A stretch of 64,000 bases of DNA from Tenuifilaceae bacterium CYCD (GCA_036322835.1 AP027304.1:2170001-2234000), one strand, 5' to 3'; counted from the first letter of the stretch, positions 25,904 to 35,375 are shown. Notes: generated by a model from the sequence alone, not told the origin. Numbers and translations are program-made.

Positions 25904-27121
25904 TTATATTTTTTTAATAACTAGTGCGCTGTTGGTTCCTCCAAATCCGAAGGAGTTTGATAGGAAGATGTCAATTTTTTTCTCCAATGTTTTTGATACA
26001 ATATTCAACTTTGCCGAGTGCTCATCAGGTGTTTCGAAGTTGATGTTGGGGGCAACAAAGTTGTTCTGCATCATTAAAATTGAATAGATGATTTCGCTTG
26101 CTCCAGCCATCCAGCACTCATGGCCTGTCATCGATTTTGTTGAGCTAACCGGAGGTTTGGTCCCGCCAAATAATCTATCAATAGCCATAGCCTCATACAT
26201 ATCGCCCAACTGGGTTGATGTGGCATGGGCATTTATATAGTCAATATCCGATGGTTTTAATCCAGCGTCAATCAATGCTTTTTCCATGGCAATGAACGAG
26301 CCGTTATCGCTAGGTTGCGATATGTGTCCACCGTTTGAAGAAAATCCGTATCCTACAACTTCGGCAATGATGTTTGCACCACGGGCCACGGCATGGTCGT
26401 AATCTTCTAGTATTAAAGTGGCAGCACCACCGCTTGGTACGAGTCCATCCCGGTTTGCATCGAATGGCCTAGATGCTTTTGTTGGTTCATCTACTCTAAT
26501 TGAGAATGCGCTTAACGCATCAAAACTTCCCATGGAGTAGTAGTTGGTTTCCTGGGCTCCACCGCAAACCACCATTTTTTGTAATCCATTTTTGATGAAA
26601 AAATATCCTAGACCAATGGAGTGTGACCCACTGGCGCATGCTGCCGAAATGGTCATGTTTACCCCTTTCAGTTTGAATATAACCGCCAGGTTCATGGTAA
26701 CGGTTGAGTTCATCGATTGGAATATGGCTCCTGAGCCAATCAATGTTGTATCCTTTTTGATGCGTGCTATATCGTTTGCCTCAATTACTGCTTTTGCCGA
26801 AGAGTCGTTTCCGTAGAAAATCCCAACTTCATTATTCTCAAGAAAATCTATATCTATTTTTGCCTGCTCAAGGGCTTGAACCGTTGCCATGTATGCATAC
26901 TCTCCCTCTTCGGCAAGATTACTCCTGAACTTTCGATCCAGTACACCCTTTAGTTGAGGGCGTTCAAGAATTCCAGTGAGAGGTGATCTGTATCCGTATT
27001 CCGATCGGATCTGTTCAACGCCAATGCCCGATCGGCCCGTGTAGAGTGATTCTTTTACTTCGTCGAGATTCTTTCCAATGCAGGAGTATATTCCCATTCC
27101 TGTAATAACAACACGCTTCAT
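25904..27121 (-). CDS. beta-ketoacyl-ACP synthase (third ketosynthase, FabF-like)
   Basis: 405-residue FabF-like condensing enzyme, normal length. The triad is intact: C162 in SAACASGSHS, H298 in NAHATSTQLGD and H333 in SMTGHECWMAGASE. It is placed between the ketoreductase and the second ACP in the leftward operon, so these three plus a dehydratase make a complete elongation set in this arm. It may do the priming condensation with the aromatic starter while the 6714/7916 pair extends it, but the division of labour cannot be read from sequence. Confidence 0.94.
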   Translation of the reverse strand: MKRVVITGMGIYSCIGKNLDEVKESLYTGRSGIGVEQIRSEYGYRSPLTGILERPQLKGVLDRKFRSNLAEEGEYAYMATVQALEQAKIDIDFLENNEVGIFYGNDSSAKAVIEANDIARIKKDTTLIGSGAIFQSMNSTVTMNLAVIFKLKGVNMTISAACASGSHSIGLGYFFIKNGLQKMVVCGGAQETNYYSMGSFDALSAFSIRVDEPTKASRPFDANRDGLVPSGGAATLILEDYDHAVARGANIIAEVVGYGFSSNGGHISQPSDNGSFIAMEKALIDAGLKPSDIDYINAHATSTQLGDMYEAMAIDRLFGGTKPPVSSTKSMTGHECWMAGASEIIYSILMMQNNFVAPNINFETPDEHSAKLNIVSKTLEKKIDIFLSNSFGFGGTNSALVIKKI

Positions 27122-27150
27122 ATTTATATGTTATTGTATCTATTTAATTA

Positions 27151-27882
27151 TTAAGTGTGAAGTCCTCCGTTGATCGAGATAACCTCACCTGTAATATAGG
27201 CCGATTCGTCCGATGCTAGGAATCCAACCAATGCGGCAACTTCTTCGGCGGTTCCGAATCTGTTTAGTGGAACTAATTTCTTTAGATCCTCTACCGGTAA
27301 ACTGCTTGTCATATCGGTTTCAATGAATCCTGGGGCAATGGCATTAACCGTAACCCGTTTTTTTGCTGCTTCCTGAGCAAGGGCCTTGGTCATTCCAATA
27401 ACGCCTGCTTTAGCTGCCGAGTAGTTTGCCTGCCCTGGCATCCCTTTAATTCCCGATAGGGAAACAATATTGATTATTCTGCCAGTTTTTTTGTTTAACA
27501 TGTATTTTAGTACGGCTCGGGTAGTGTAGAATGTGCCGTTCAGATTTGTCTCGGTAACTTGATGCCACTCATCGTCGCTCATCCAAAACATTAGGTTATC
27601 CTTACGGATACCGGCATTATTAACTAGAACTTGAATAAATTCATCAGAATTCTTTTCCTGCCATTGGTTTATAGCGCTTTCAACCTCGTCCTTTTTTGCA
27701 ACGTTAAACTTGAGTAATTCTGCATCAACTCCCAATGCTTTTACCGCATTCAAAGTTTCGGTTGCTGCGGCTTCGTTTGAAACGTAGTTGATTAAAATGG
27801 AATAGCCCATTTTGGCAAGTTTGATGCAACATGCCTTTCCGATTCCCCTCGACCCCCCAGTGACTAGTGCGTATTTTTTCAT
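27151..27882 (-). CDS. 3-oxoacyl-ACP reductase (FabG-like SDR)
   Basis: 243-residue short-chain dehydrogenase. NADPH-binding TGGSRGIGKACC (about 8-19), NNAG near 88-91, catalytic Ser in IVSLSGIKG, and YSAAK (about 154-158) with the catalytic Tyr and Lys are all present; VNAIAPGFIETDM is the usual FabG segment. It reduces the beta-keto group after each condensation. It is 3 nt downstream of the ammonia-lyase gene and 29 nt before the ketosynthase gene. Confidence 0.94.
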   Translation of the reverse strand: MKKYALVTGGSRGIGKACCIKLAKMGYSILINYVSNEAAATETLNAVKALGVDAELLKFNVAKKDEVESAINQWQEKNSDEFIQVLVNNAGIRKDNLMFWMSDDEWHQVTETNLNGTFYTTRAVLKYMLNKKTGRIINIVSLSGIKGMPGQANYSAAKAGVIGMTKALAQEAAKKRVTVNAIAPGFIETDMTSSLPVEDLKKLVPLNRFGTAEEVAALVGFLASDESAYITGEVISINGGLHT

Positions 27883-27885
27883 AGA

Positions 27886-29433
27886 TTATTCAAGTGTGAT
27901 GTTTTTTGATTTCAGATATTCTGTTACGTTTGCAATGTCCTTATACTTGGGTGTATCCTCAATAAACATTGGATGAAACGACCGAATATCTTCGTAAACC
28001 TGCCTTGTGATGGGCGATAGTTCATCTTTTATTTTTAGGTAATCGATGGATTGGCAGATTGCCATAAAATGGATTCCCAGCACCTGATAAGCATTCTCTA
28101 TAACAGTTTTGGCAATTTGTGCAGAGTTTGCTCCCATGCTTACTATGTCCTGATTCTCGTTATTATTTGGGATTGAGTGAACGTAGTTTGGAAACGATAG
28201 TGTTTGGCTTTCGGCAGTGGTTGATGTGGCTGTGAATTGGCATGCCTGCATACCGTAGTTTAATCCTTTTACACCTAGGTTTGCGAATGGTGGTAGTATG
28301 TTGTTTATTCTGTCGTGGAAAAGATAGCTGAGTTGTCGTTCGGCTAGCATGGTGAGTTTTGTGATGGCAATTTTTAGCTTATCCATCTCAAAGGAAACGT
28401 AATCGCCATGGAAATTCCCTCCATGATAAACATTCTGGGTTTCAACGTCTACTATTGGATTATCGCAGGCCGAGTTTGTTTCGTTTATTAAAACCTCTTG
28501 GGTTAATTTTATTTGATCGAAAACGGGCCCAAGTACCTGAGGTACACATCGCAACGAGTAGTATTCTTGAACTTTATCTTGAATGTAACTTTCGTTAGTT
28601 TTATGGTTGTAGAAATGGTCTTCCCGTTTTCTTATCCGTTTCGATCCGTTTAGCGTATGCCTTAATAGTTGCGCAACGTCCTGCTGTCCCTTGTGGAACT
28701 TTGCATTGTTTAGTTCTGGAGAGAAATAGTCATCAAATGCAGAGGTTATTTCATTCACCATTGCTGATGATATAATCGCCCAGTTGAATAGTTGCTTTGC
28801 ATAGATGAGGTTTATGATGCCAATACCTGTCATGGCCGAAGTGCCATTCAGTAACGAGAGCCCTTCCCGAATATGCATGTTGATCGGTTTGAGGTTAAGT
28901 GCCTCTAAAACTTCTTTTGTAGGTCTGATTTGACTTTGGTAAAATACCTCTCCTTCGCCAATCAAGCATATGGCAACATGCGCTAATTGAACCAAATCGC
29001 CACTGGCACCAACGCTGCCATGCTCAAATACTACTGGGTAAATGTCGTTATTGATGAATTCAACAAGCAGGTCTATGGCTGATGGGTGAATCCCAGATTT
29101 TCCTCTTAAGAATGTAGCCAGTCGGCTAAGCATAATCGCCTTAACATACATTGGCGGGAGCATTTTCCCGGTACCAGCGCAGTGGCTTCTGATAATGTTG
29201 TACTGAAGTTGTGTGCGTTTGGCATCATCAACTCGGTATTGCGCCATTGGACCAAACCCAGTATTTATGCCATATATCAGTTTCTCAGAGGCGAATTTTT
29301 GTAAGAAATTAAAGCTCTCAGTAACGTGAGTTTTTGTTCTACTACCTAGTTCTAATTTTGTGTTTTTGAAAATAATACGCTCAAAACACTCAAGCCCCAT
29401 TCTGTCGTCTAGTTGATAAAAGTCTTTATTCAT
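27886..29433 (-). CDS. aromatic amino acid ammonia-lyase (probable tyrosine ammonia-lyase)
   Basis: 515-residue member of the HAL/PAL/TAL family. The self-processed MIO cofactor triad is A143-S144-G145 in GSVGASGDLVQLAH; Y54 in YGINTGFGP is the catalytic Tyr; NGTSAMTG and YSLRCVPQVLGP are family blocks. The selectivity site reads IRSHCAGTGK. From memory, the tyrosine ammonia-lyase of Flavobacterium johnsoniae, which lies in a flexirubin cluster, has a very similar sequence with RSHSSGTGK here. The product would be 4-coumarate, the aryl starter of the polyene. It heads the eight-gene leftward operon and has its own promoter at 29485. Histidine ammonia-lyase is the alternative, but no other hut genes are nearby. 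Confidence 0.9.
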   Translation of the reverse strand: MNKDFYQLDDRMGLECFERIIFKNTKLELGSRTKTHVTESFNFLQKFASEKLIYGINTGFGPMAQYRVDDAKRTQLQYNIIRSHCAGTGKMLPPMYVKAIMLSRLATFLRGKSGIHPSAIDLLVEFINNDIYPVVFEHGSVGASGDLVQLAHVAICLIGEGEVFYQSQIRPTKEVLEALNLKPINMHIREGLSLLNGTSAMTGIGIINLIYAKQLFNWAIISSAMVNEITSAFDDYFSPELNNAKFHKGQQDVAQLLRHTLNGSKRIRKREDHFYNHKTNESYIQDKVQEYYSLRCVPQVLGPVFDQIKLTQEVLINETNSACDNPIVDVETQNVYHGGNFHGDYVSFEMDKLKIAITKLTMLAERQLSYLFHDRINNILPPFANLGVKGLNYGMQACQFTATSTTAESQTLSFPNYVHSIPNNNENQDIVSMGANSAQIAKTVIENAYQVLGIHFMAICQSIDYLKIKDELSPITRQVYEDIRSFHPMFIEDTPKYKDIANVTEYLKSKNITLE

Positions 29434-29484
29434 CTATATTGTAAAAAAATGAAACCCCTTGATTCCTTAATATTTTGTGAATCG

Positions 29485-29516
29485 CAAATATAAATTAAAT
29501 CGTTTGATTTTTTAAA
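29485..29516 (-). promoter_or_regulatory. promoter of the leftward pigment operon
   Basis: On the minus strand, TATATTTG (29492-29485) is a full -7 match and TTTA (29516-29513) lies 20 nt upstream as a near -33. The predicted leader to the ammonia-lyase ATG is about 45 nt. Confidence 0.55.
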
Positions 29517-29727
29517 GAATTTTATTCTTGATAGTTTGTATAATTAAGATTTCTTTAATGATGTTGTAGTATTAAAAAGGATGAATGCTTCATTTCTTGC
29601 AATCAATTAATTTGTTTATTCTGAAACTTGTTATGAATTATGTTTAAAAATATAAATAGCACAAATTATCGAGTAAAACTTAATTGTATGGTTGTCAATT
29701 ATTTTTGATTAGTGATAGGCTGTTTTC

Positions 29728-29813
29728 ATTCCTGCGTAAGCAGGAATCTACTCTTTAGATTGATGGATTACCTATGGTGAACTCGCAGGAACGGTTCCGC
29801 ATCTAGTGCGGAA
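29728..29813. repeat. dispersed palindromic repeat, degenerate copy
   Basis: ATTCCTGC-GTAA-GCAGGAAT (29728-29747) is a perfect hairpin, and TTCCGCA-TCTAG-TGCGGAA (29795-29813) is a second. The first is the same palindrome as in the tandem array at the end of the window (ATTCCTGC-TTGC-GCAGGAAT). The rest of the 29517-29910 gap is AT-rich and shows no gene. Confidence 0.65.
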
Positions 29814-29910
29814 TGAAGAGACTTTTTAGGAATGTTAGCGGATAATCATAAAAAGTTTTATTTTTACTAGTTATTTATAGTGATCTTTTGGAGAAAACGA
29901 CTTTTTTAGG

Positions 29911-31098
29911 ATGGAAGAAGAAGTTAAAAAGGCATATCTGAAATATTTTGAAGATTATACCAAGCGGAATTGGGCTGATATGCTTGAGAGTTTTTCCGAT
30001 TCTTTAACAATGATTGGTACTGGAGTTGATGAGTATTCTTATTTTCCCAAGGACTCTATTGCGCTTTTCCAAAGAGAGTTTCAGCAGGCTTCGGAACCAA
30101 TGCACTATAAGCTTAAAAACATTAAGGTTTTTCCTCTATGCAATAATATTGCATATCTCATGGCAGTGGTGGACATGAGGATAAATACTCCTAACGGAGA
30201 ATATGTGTATTCAAACAATAGAACTACTGCCATTTTAAAGAATGAAAGTGGCGATTGGAAAATAGTTCATGGACATTGGTCGCAGCCTGCCGATGTTCAG
30301 GAGGAAGGTGAAAGTGTTCCGTTGAATGCTATAATTGCTCAGAATAAAGAGTTGAAGTTTGAGGTTATCAAAAAGCAGAAAGAACTTGAGGAGCAGAACT
30401 CTCAACTTCATTACATGAACGATGTCAAAAATAAACTTTTTTCAATCATCTCGCACGATTTAAAAAGTCCTTTCAATGCTTTCTTGGGCATTACCGATTT
30501 AATGCTTAATAACTTTGAGGAAGATTTTAATGATAAGGAATACTTCCATATACGCCTGCAGTTGCTTAACGAGATGGCTAATAATCTTTACGATTTAACT
30601 GAGAATCTACTGAATTGGGCAAATCTAAATGTGAAGGATATAAAGCCAAACCTAAGGTTGGTGCCAATTGATGCAATTATCCAGAAACAGATTAATGTCC
30701 TTCGTCCTATTTGGATGAAGAAAAATATAAGGATTAAGGAGAATGCCGCAAACGAGTTGATGGTCGAAACAGATCCTGACATTGTTGCTATTGTAGTGAG
30801 AAATCTTATATCTAATGCTATTAAGTTTTCCTTTAAGAATGGTGTAATTGAGGTTTCTGCAAGTGCACAAAAAGGTTTTCTGGAAATATCCGTTGCGGAT
30901 AGTGGCATTGGGATGAACCAGCAGCAGTTGGATAATGTTTTTGTTGGCTATAGCACTACGCGTGGAACTGACAATGAAAAAGGGTCTGGCATTGGTTTAA
31001 TAACTTGCAAAGAGTTTGTCGATAAACTTAATGGTAAAATTGAAGTAAAATCTGTTCAGAACAAGGGGACAACCTTTAAAATAATTGTGCCTATTTAA
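29911..31098 (+). CDS. soluble histidine kinase with N-terminal NTF2/SnoaL-like domain
   Basis: 395-residue cytoplasmic sensor kinase without membrane segments. Residues 1-128 form a SnoaL/DUF4440-type NTF2-like domain (KAYLKYFEDYTKRNWADMLESFSDSLTMIGTG, then SNNRTTAILKNESGDWKIVHGHWSQP), which usually binds a small ligand. A coiled-coil linker (about 143-170) leads to HisKA with H182 in SIISHDLKSPFN. The ATPase domain has VRNLISNAIKFS, VADSGIGMNQ and GSGIGLITCKEFV. All catalytic boxes are present. No response regulator is adjacent, so its partner is elsewhere. It is a stand-alone gene. Confidence 0.92.
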   Translation: MEEEVKKAYLKYFEDYTKRNWADMLESFSDSLTMIGTGVDEYSYFPKDSIALFQREFQQASEPMHYKLKNIKVFPLCNNIAYLMAVVDMRINTPNGEYVYSNNRTTAILKNESGDWKIVHGHWSQPADVQEEGESVPLNAIIAQNKELKFEVIKKQKELEEQNSQLHYMNDVKNKLFSIISHDLKSPFNAFLGITDLMLNNFEEDFNDKEYFHIRLQLLNEMANNLYDLTENLLNWANLNVKDIKPNLRLVPIDAIIQKQINVLRPIWMKKNIRIKENAANELMVETDPDIVAIVVRNLISNAIKFSFKNGVIEVSASAQKGFLEISVADSGIGMNQQQLDNVFVGYSTTRGTDNEKGSGIGLITCKEFVDKLNGKIEVKSVQNKGTTFKIIVPI

Positions 31099-31352
31099 TA
31101 AAGCATTGGATGCCTTAGGCGAATGACGTGCTTTTCGTGTTGGTTTTTCCCATTAACTTTTCAAAGTGCAAAGCGTATAACCCATTGTTATCTGTTGGTT
31201 AAATATCAACCTGGGTTGAATAGGGCTATAATGATGTTCCCTGCGTAATAGTGTGCCATTGTTTTTTTTACGTAAAGTATTCGTATTTTCGAAAATCTGG
31301 GAATTGCCTGGCTGATTATCCTATTAAACGCACTTATTATGGTTGATTATTC
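31099..31352. other. intergenic region without recognised feature
   Basis: About 250 nt after the NTF2-like kinase with no convincing reading frame, hairpin with T-run or known RNA. The promoter for the nuclease gene follows it. Confidence 0.5.
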
Positions 31353-31384
31353 TTGAACGACTGTGAATTATTTCTGTAATTTTG
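31353..31384 (+). promoter_or_regulatory. promoter of lipoprotein nuclease gene
   Basis: TTG at 31353-31355 and TAATTTTG at 31377-31384 are separated by 21 nt and fit the Bacteroidota promoter pattern. Transcription would begin near 31391, downstream of the earliest in-frame ATG at 31363, supporting the lipoprotein start at 31432. Confidence 0.5.
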
Positions 31385-31431
31385 TTCGTTTATTTTTATA
31401 TGAATTTTGGAAATGTGTAAATCAAGGAGAT

Positions 31432-32883
31432 ATGAGAAATTTGGAATTGAGATCGATTTTAAAGATAGTTTTATTTGCAGGATTGCTGTTCACTGCGTGT
31501 AGTGAGGATAAAACTAAGCCTTCTGTTGAAACTACCGAGGTAACGAGTGTTAGTTATAATTCTGCTGTTAGTGGTGGAGTAATCAAGGACGATGGCGGTG
31601 CTCAGGTTTTGTCGAAAGGTGTGTGCTGGAGCACACAGACTGACCCTACTACTGTTGATTCGAAAACTTCAGATGGAAGCGGAATCGATACCTATACAAG
31701 CCAATTGACTGGGCTGACTGCTGGGACTACATACTATGTGAGGGCATATGCAACTAATTCTGAAGGAACGGCTTATGGTGATTGTCTTACTTTCACGACT
31801 GGTAACCTGTCTCTTCCAACAGTTGCAACCGTGGGCGTTTCGTCAATTACCACAAGTTCGGCTGTGAGCGGTGGTAATGTTACAGCCAATGGTGGTGCAG
31901 ATATTACTGCTCGTGGAATTTGCTGGAACACGTCCACTAATCCTACAATCGACAATAACAAAACGACTGAAGGTACAGGTACAGGAACTTTTTCTAGTGC
32001 AATGAGTGATTTGACAGCAAGTACAACGTACTATGTTCGTGCGTATGCCACTAATTCAGAGGGAACGGCTTATGGCAATGAGATATCTTTTACTACGCTA
32101 TCTGATTCGCCTAGTTTTGTCGATAATGACAATATGATGCTTGGTAACCCAAGTGATGCAATAAATAATGAATTGTATGCTAATAACTACTTGATGGTTA
32201 AGCCGCAGTATTGCTTGTCCTATAACAATTCTAAGGAAACCATGAACTGGACAAGTTGGCATTTATATTCTGGCGATGTAGGAAGCACGTCGCGGCAGGA
32301 TGATTTTAGGGCTGACGCAACCCTTCCTTCTTCGTGGTATCATGTTACAGAGAGCGATTTTCAGTACTCAACGTATGGTTTCGATCGAGGTCACATGTGT
32401 CCAAGTGCCGATAGAACATCGAGTGTGGAAAACAACTCGGCAACATTTCTTATGACGAACATGATTCCTCAAGCGCCCAATAATAATCAAATAACATGGG
32501 CAAATCTCGAAAACTACAGTAGAACACTTATAGATAGTGGAAACGAACTTTACATCATTAGTGGCCCTTATGGACAAGGCGGAACAAGTGCAAAAGGAAC
32601 CTTTACTGTTTTGGCATCTGGAGTTGTTGTTCCAAGTCAGACATGGAAAATAATCGTTGTTATACCTAATGGCGATAATGATATGAGCAGGATTACTACA
32701 TCTACCCGTGTAATTGCAGTGTTAATGCCAAACTCACAGGCTTGTTCCGATCATACATGGACATACTATAGGGTTAGTGTTGATTCTTTAGAATCATTAA
32801 CAGGCTACAATTTCTTGTCCAACGTGCCAACTAGTATTCAGGATGCTATTGAGGCCAGTGTTGATAATGTATCTGTAAAATAA
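31432..32883 (+). CDS. lipoprotein DNA/RNA non-specific endonuclease with two Fn3-like repeats
   Basis: 483-residue surface or periplasmic nuclease. The N-terminus is a lipoprotein signal peptide with lipobox LLFTAC near residues 18-23. Two Fn3-like repeats follow (about 30-125 and 126-225), each with SAVSGG near the start and TTYYVRAYATNSEGTAYG at the end. The C-terminal part (about 230-480) is a NUC1/EndA-type beta-beta-alpha-metal nuclease: D318-R319-G320-H321 in FDRGHMCPSADRT holds the catalytic His, and FLMTNMIPQAPNNNQITWANLENYSRTL holds the metal-binding Asn. Likely role is nucleic acid scavenging or degradation outside the cell. The start at 31432 gives a clean lipobox signal peptide; upstream in-frame sequence does not. 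Confidence 0.92.
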   Translation: MRNLELRSILKIVLFAGLLFTACSEDKTKPSVETTEVTSVSYNSAVSGGVIKDDGGAQVLSKGVCWSTQTDPTTVDSKTSDGSGIDTYTSQLTGLTAGTTYYVRAYATNSEGTAYGDCLTFTTGNLSLPTVATVGVSSITTSSAVSGGNVTANGGADITARGICWNTSTNPTIDNNKTTEGTGTGTFSSAMSDLTASTTYYVRAYATNSEGTAYGNEISFTTLSDSPSFVDNDNMMLGNPSDAINNELYANNYLMVKPQYCLSYNNSKETMNWTSWHLYSGDVGSTSRQDDFRADATLPSSWYHVTESDFQYSTYGFDRGHMCPSADRTSSVENNSATFLMTNMIPQAPNNNQITWANLENYSRTLIDSGNELYIISGPYGQGGTSAKGTFTVLASGVVVPSQTWKIIVVIPNGDNDMSRITTSTRVIAVLMPNSQACSDHTWTYYRVSVDSLESLTGYNFLSNVPTSIQDAIEASVDNVSVK

Positions 32884-32899
32884 TATAAGTAGCTATATA

Positions 32900-32939
32900 A
32901 AACCGGAAGCCCCGAGAATATTCTCGGGGCTTCCGGTTT
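32900..32939. terminator. perfect 40-bp palindrome, bidirectional terminator
   Basis: AAACCGGAAGCCCCGAGAAT (32900-32919) is the exact reverse complement of 32920-32939, a 20-bp perfect stem with no designated loop. It lies between the nuclease stop (32883) and the tmRNA 3' end (32941), so it can end transcripts from both sides. Confidence 0.85.
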
Positions 32940-32940
32940 G

Positions 32941-33338
32941 TGGAGCTGGAGGGGATCGAACCCTCGTCCAAACAAGGAACCAGCTTGCTTTCTACATGCT
33001 TAGCTTTTCTTAATTGTCGGGACTAGTCCGGTGAAAAGCAACCAAGCTAATCCTTATCCTTTGTTATTTCACCAGAACTTAAAGGCGTCGTTCAGGCTAT
33101 CCCCGTTTAGTCGGTGCTCCGTATGCTGGAAACAATAGGGCGGAATTTCCAGCGGAACATCTCGTCCCCGCACGCCTAGGCGCAGGGATTAAGCCATTTT
33201 GCTTAGCAAAATTAAGCAGCAAGAGCGTAATTAGATTCGCCGTTTAAAATTTTGTGGCCTGAGATTCACGAGCCAGCCTCACAACGCTCGACATGCTTAC
33301 AAACCCATTCTACTCGCTGTCAAAACCACGTCAGCCCC
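32941..33338 (-). ncRNA. ssrA: transfer-messenger RNA (tmRNA, SsrA)
   Basis: Rescues stalled ribosomes with SmpB and tags proteins for proteolysis. The 5' end GGGGCTG (33338 downwards) pairs with the 3' CAGCTCC (32948-32942); the T-arm GGACGAGGGTTCGATCCCCTCC and the GCTGACGTGG 5' region are typical. The mRNA part reads GGC GAA TCT AAT TAC GCT CTT GCT GCT TAA at 33241-33212, giving tag GESNYALAA (preceded by a non-templated Ala from the charged tmRNA). The ending YALAA is the usual degron. After the discriminator A at 32941 the DNA does not encode CCA, so the end is added by nucleotidyltransferase. Confidence 0.96.
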
Positions 33339-33352
33339 TGAGTTTGAAAATG

Positions 33353-33385
33353 CAAAATTAATAATTACAATGTATAATTATCAAT
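33353..33385 (-). promoter_or_regulatory. promoter of tmRNA
   Basis: On the minus strand TAATTTTG (33360-33353) matches the -7 element, with ATTG (33385-33382) 21 nt upstream. The -7 lies about 15 nt before the mature 5' end, consistent with a short 5' leader that is processed away. Confidence 0.45.
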
Positions 33386-33420
33386 TATTGCATTATTAAA
33401 TGGATTTTTAGAGCATTGCT

Positions 33421-35271
33421 CTAAAAATCCGAGTTCATTGACCAAAGGAAATCCTCGTTGGTGGCTGTTTTTACTAGCCTATCTTTTAGGAAATCCATGG
33501 CTTCAACCGAGTTCATGTCGGTTAAGTAGTTACGTAAAATCCAGATTTTTTGTAATTTATCCTTCTCAAGCAGCAAATCCTCGCGGCGTGTGCTCGATGC
33601 AGTAATATCCACTGAAGGGAAAATGCGCTTGTTGGATAGTTTGCGGTCCAGTTGCAACTCCATATTACCAGTGCCCTTGAATTCCTCAAAGATAACTTCA
33701 TCCATCTTACTTCCTGTTTCTGTAAGTGCAGTTGCTAGGATGGTTAAAGAACCTCCGTTCTCGATATTACGCGCAGCACCAAAGAAACGTTTTGGTTTTT
33801 GCAATGCGTTAGCATCAACACCACCAGATAGAACTTTTCCCGATGCTGGCTGTACGGTGTTAAATGCACGTGCCAAGCGGGTGATTGAGTCGAGCAGAAT
33901 AACTACATCGTGGCCGCACTCAACAAGTCTTTTTGCTTTTTCAAGAACGATGTTTGCGACACGAACGTGACGCTCTGCTGGCTCATCGAAAGTTGATGAA
34001 ATGACCTCTGCATTTACGCTACGAGCCATATCTGTAACCTCCTCAGGACGTTCATCGATAAGAAGAACAATCATATAAACTTCAGGATGGTTTGCCGCAA
34101 TGGAGTTGGCGATATCTTTTAAAAGGATTGTTTTACCAGTTTTAGGTTGTGCAACAATTAGTCCACGCTGTCCTTTACCAATTGGCGCAAACATATCCAC
34201 AATTCTGGCCGAAAGTAAGTTCATATTGTTCCCAATCAAATTAAATTTCTCGTTAGGGAACAGCGGTGTTAGGTAGTCGAATGGAACTCTATCCCTTATA
34301 AATTCAGGATCACGACCGTTGATGTGTAGTACCTTTATTAATGGGAAATATTTTTCACCCTCCTTGGGTGGGCGGATAGTTCCTGTTACAGTATCCCCAG
34401 TTTTTAGGCCAAATAGTTTGATTTGCGATTGTGATACGTAAACATCATCGGGTGAACTCAAGTAGTTGTAATCCGATGAGCGAAGGAACCCGTAACCGTC
34501 GGGCATAATTTCTAGCACTCCTGTGGTGTTTACGATTCCATCAAACTCAAATCTGTCGTTATTTTTTCTCTCGAAACTTTTGCGTGGATTAAAATCTCGT
34601 GTTTGAGATTGTTGCTCGGTTTCGGAGACGGCTTCAACATTTATTGGGGCTGTTTCTGTAGGAACTGAAGTCTCTTGTTCCGATTCTTGTGGAATTGTAT
34701 CGGTTCTGTTTGCTGCGGCTTCTTCTTGGGTTTCTGTAAATGGCTCCTCGATATTAGAACTTTGTTCGAATCGAGGCTCTAGATCTACCTCCGGAAGAGG
34801 AACTGTTTTTTTGTTGAAAGTGATAACATTTTCTTCCTTTTTAGGTTGTTGGGGAGCAACTCTTTCTTGGTTTTGTTCATTCCTGAAATTGTTGCTGGAG
34901 TATTCTTTTCTAACTTCTTTTCCGCGAGTAAATCGTTTTCGTTTGGATTTTTCGGAATTCTCTGTTTTATCTAGTTGTTCTGTTGCTTCCTGGTTCTCGG
35001 TTGGTTTGATAACCTCTTTTTCAGCAGGTTTTACCACTAATTTTTCTAAAGGCTTTGGAGTATTTTTCTGTTCAAACTCTTTTCTTCCTTCAGGTTTGCG
35101 ATCTTTAACTTTGCTTTTGTCTTCCATGGAGGCATTTATCGCTTGCTGATCGAGAATGCGGTAAACAAGATCTTGTTTTTTTAAACTTTCAATTTTCTTA
35201 ATATTAAGTTTTTTCGCTATCTCCCTGAGTTCAGGCAGAAGTTTCTTGTTTAGTTCGAGAATGTCGTACAT
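33421..35271 (-). CDS. rho: transcription termination factor Rho
   Basis: 616-residue RNA helicase that releases RNA from elongating polymerase. Residues 1-45 are the Rho N-terminal helical domain ([29 protein letters not shown]). Residues about 55-245 are a polar Glu/Gln/Lys/Thr-rich insertion, as is common in Bacteroidota. The cold-shock RNA-binding domain is about 247-325 ([21 protein letters not shown]). The ATPase follows with Walker A in [12 protein letters not shown], Walker [17 protein letters not shown] and the Q/R-loop region. It is longer than the 419 residues of the E. coli protein only because of the insertion. It is divergent from rpoD. Confidence 0.98.
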   Translation of the reverse strand: MYDILELNKKLLPELREIAKKLNIKKIESLKKQDLVYRILDQQAINASMEDKSKVKDRKPEGRKEFEQKNTPKPLEKLVVKPAEKEVIKPTENQEATEQLDKTENSEKSKRKRFTRGKEVRKEYSSNNFRNEQNQERVAPQQPKKEENVITFNKKTVPLPEVDLEPRFEQSSNIEEPFTETQEEAAANRTDTIPQESEQETSVPTETAPINVEAVSETEQQSQTRDFNPRKSFERKNNDRFEFDGIVNTTGVLEIMPDGYGFLRSSDYNYLSSPDDVYVSQSQIKLFGLKTGDTVTGTIRPPKEGEKYFPLIKVLHINGRDPEFIRDRVPFDYLTPLFPNEKFNLIGNNMNLLSARIVDMFAPIGKGQRGLIVAQPKTGKTILLKDIANSIAANHPEVYMIVLLIDERPEEVTDMARSVNAEVISSTFDEPAERHVRVANIVLEKAKRLVECGHDVVILLDSITRLARAFNTVQPASGKVLSGGVDANALQKPKRFFGAARNIENGGSLTILATALTETGSKMDEVIFEEFKGTGNMELQLDRKLSNKRIFPSVDITASSTRREDLLLEKDKLQKIWILRNYLTDMNSVEAMDFLKDRLVKTATNEDFLWSMNSDF

Positions 35272-35375
35272 AAATTATTTAAATTGTAGTGTAGTTTGCT
35301 GATTTAAAGAAAGATCAAAATTGATTGATTGTTTTTGAAATGAAAAGAGGTTGGAAAACTCTTCGAAAATCTATG

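Noticed and set aside
27886-29433. Histidine ammonia-lyase of a hut operon
   Set aside because: No urocanase, imidazolonepropionase or glutamate formiminotransferase nearby; context and similarity to the flexirubin-type lyase favour tyrosine.
29434-29910. Possible small gene or mobile element remnant between the ammonia-lyase and the kinase
   Set aside because: Only hairpins and AT-rich sequence; no transposase fragment, target-site duplication or reading frame.
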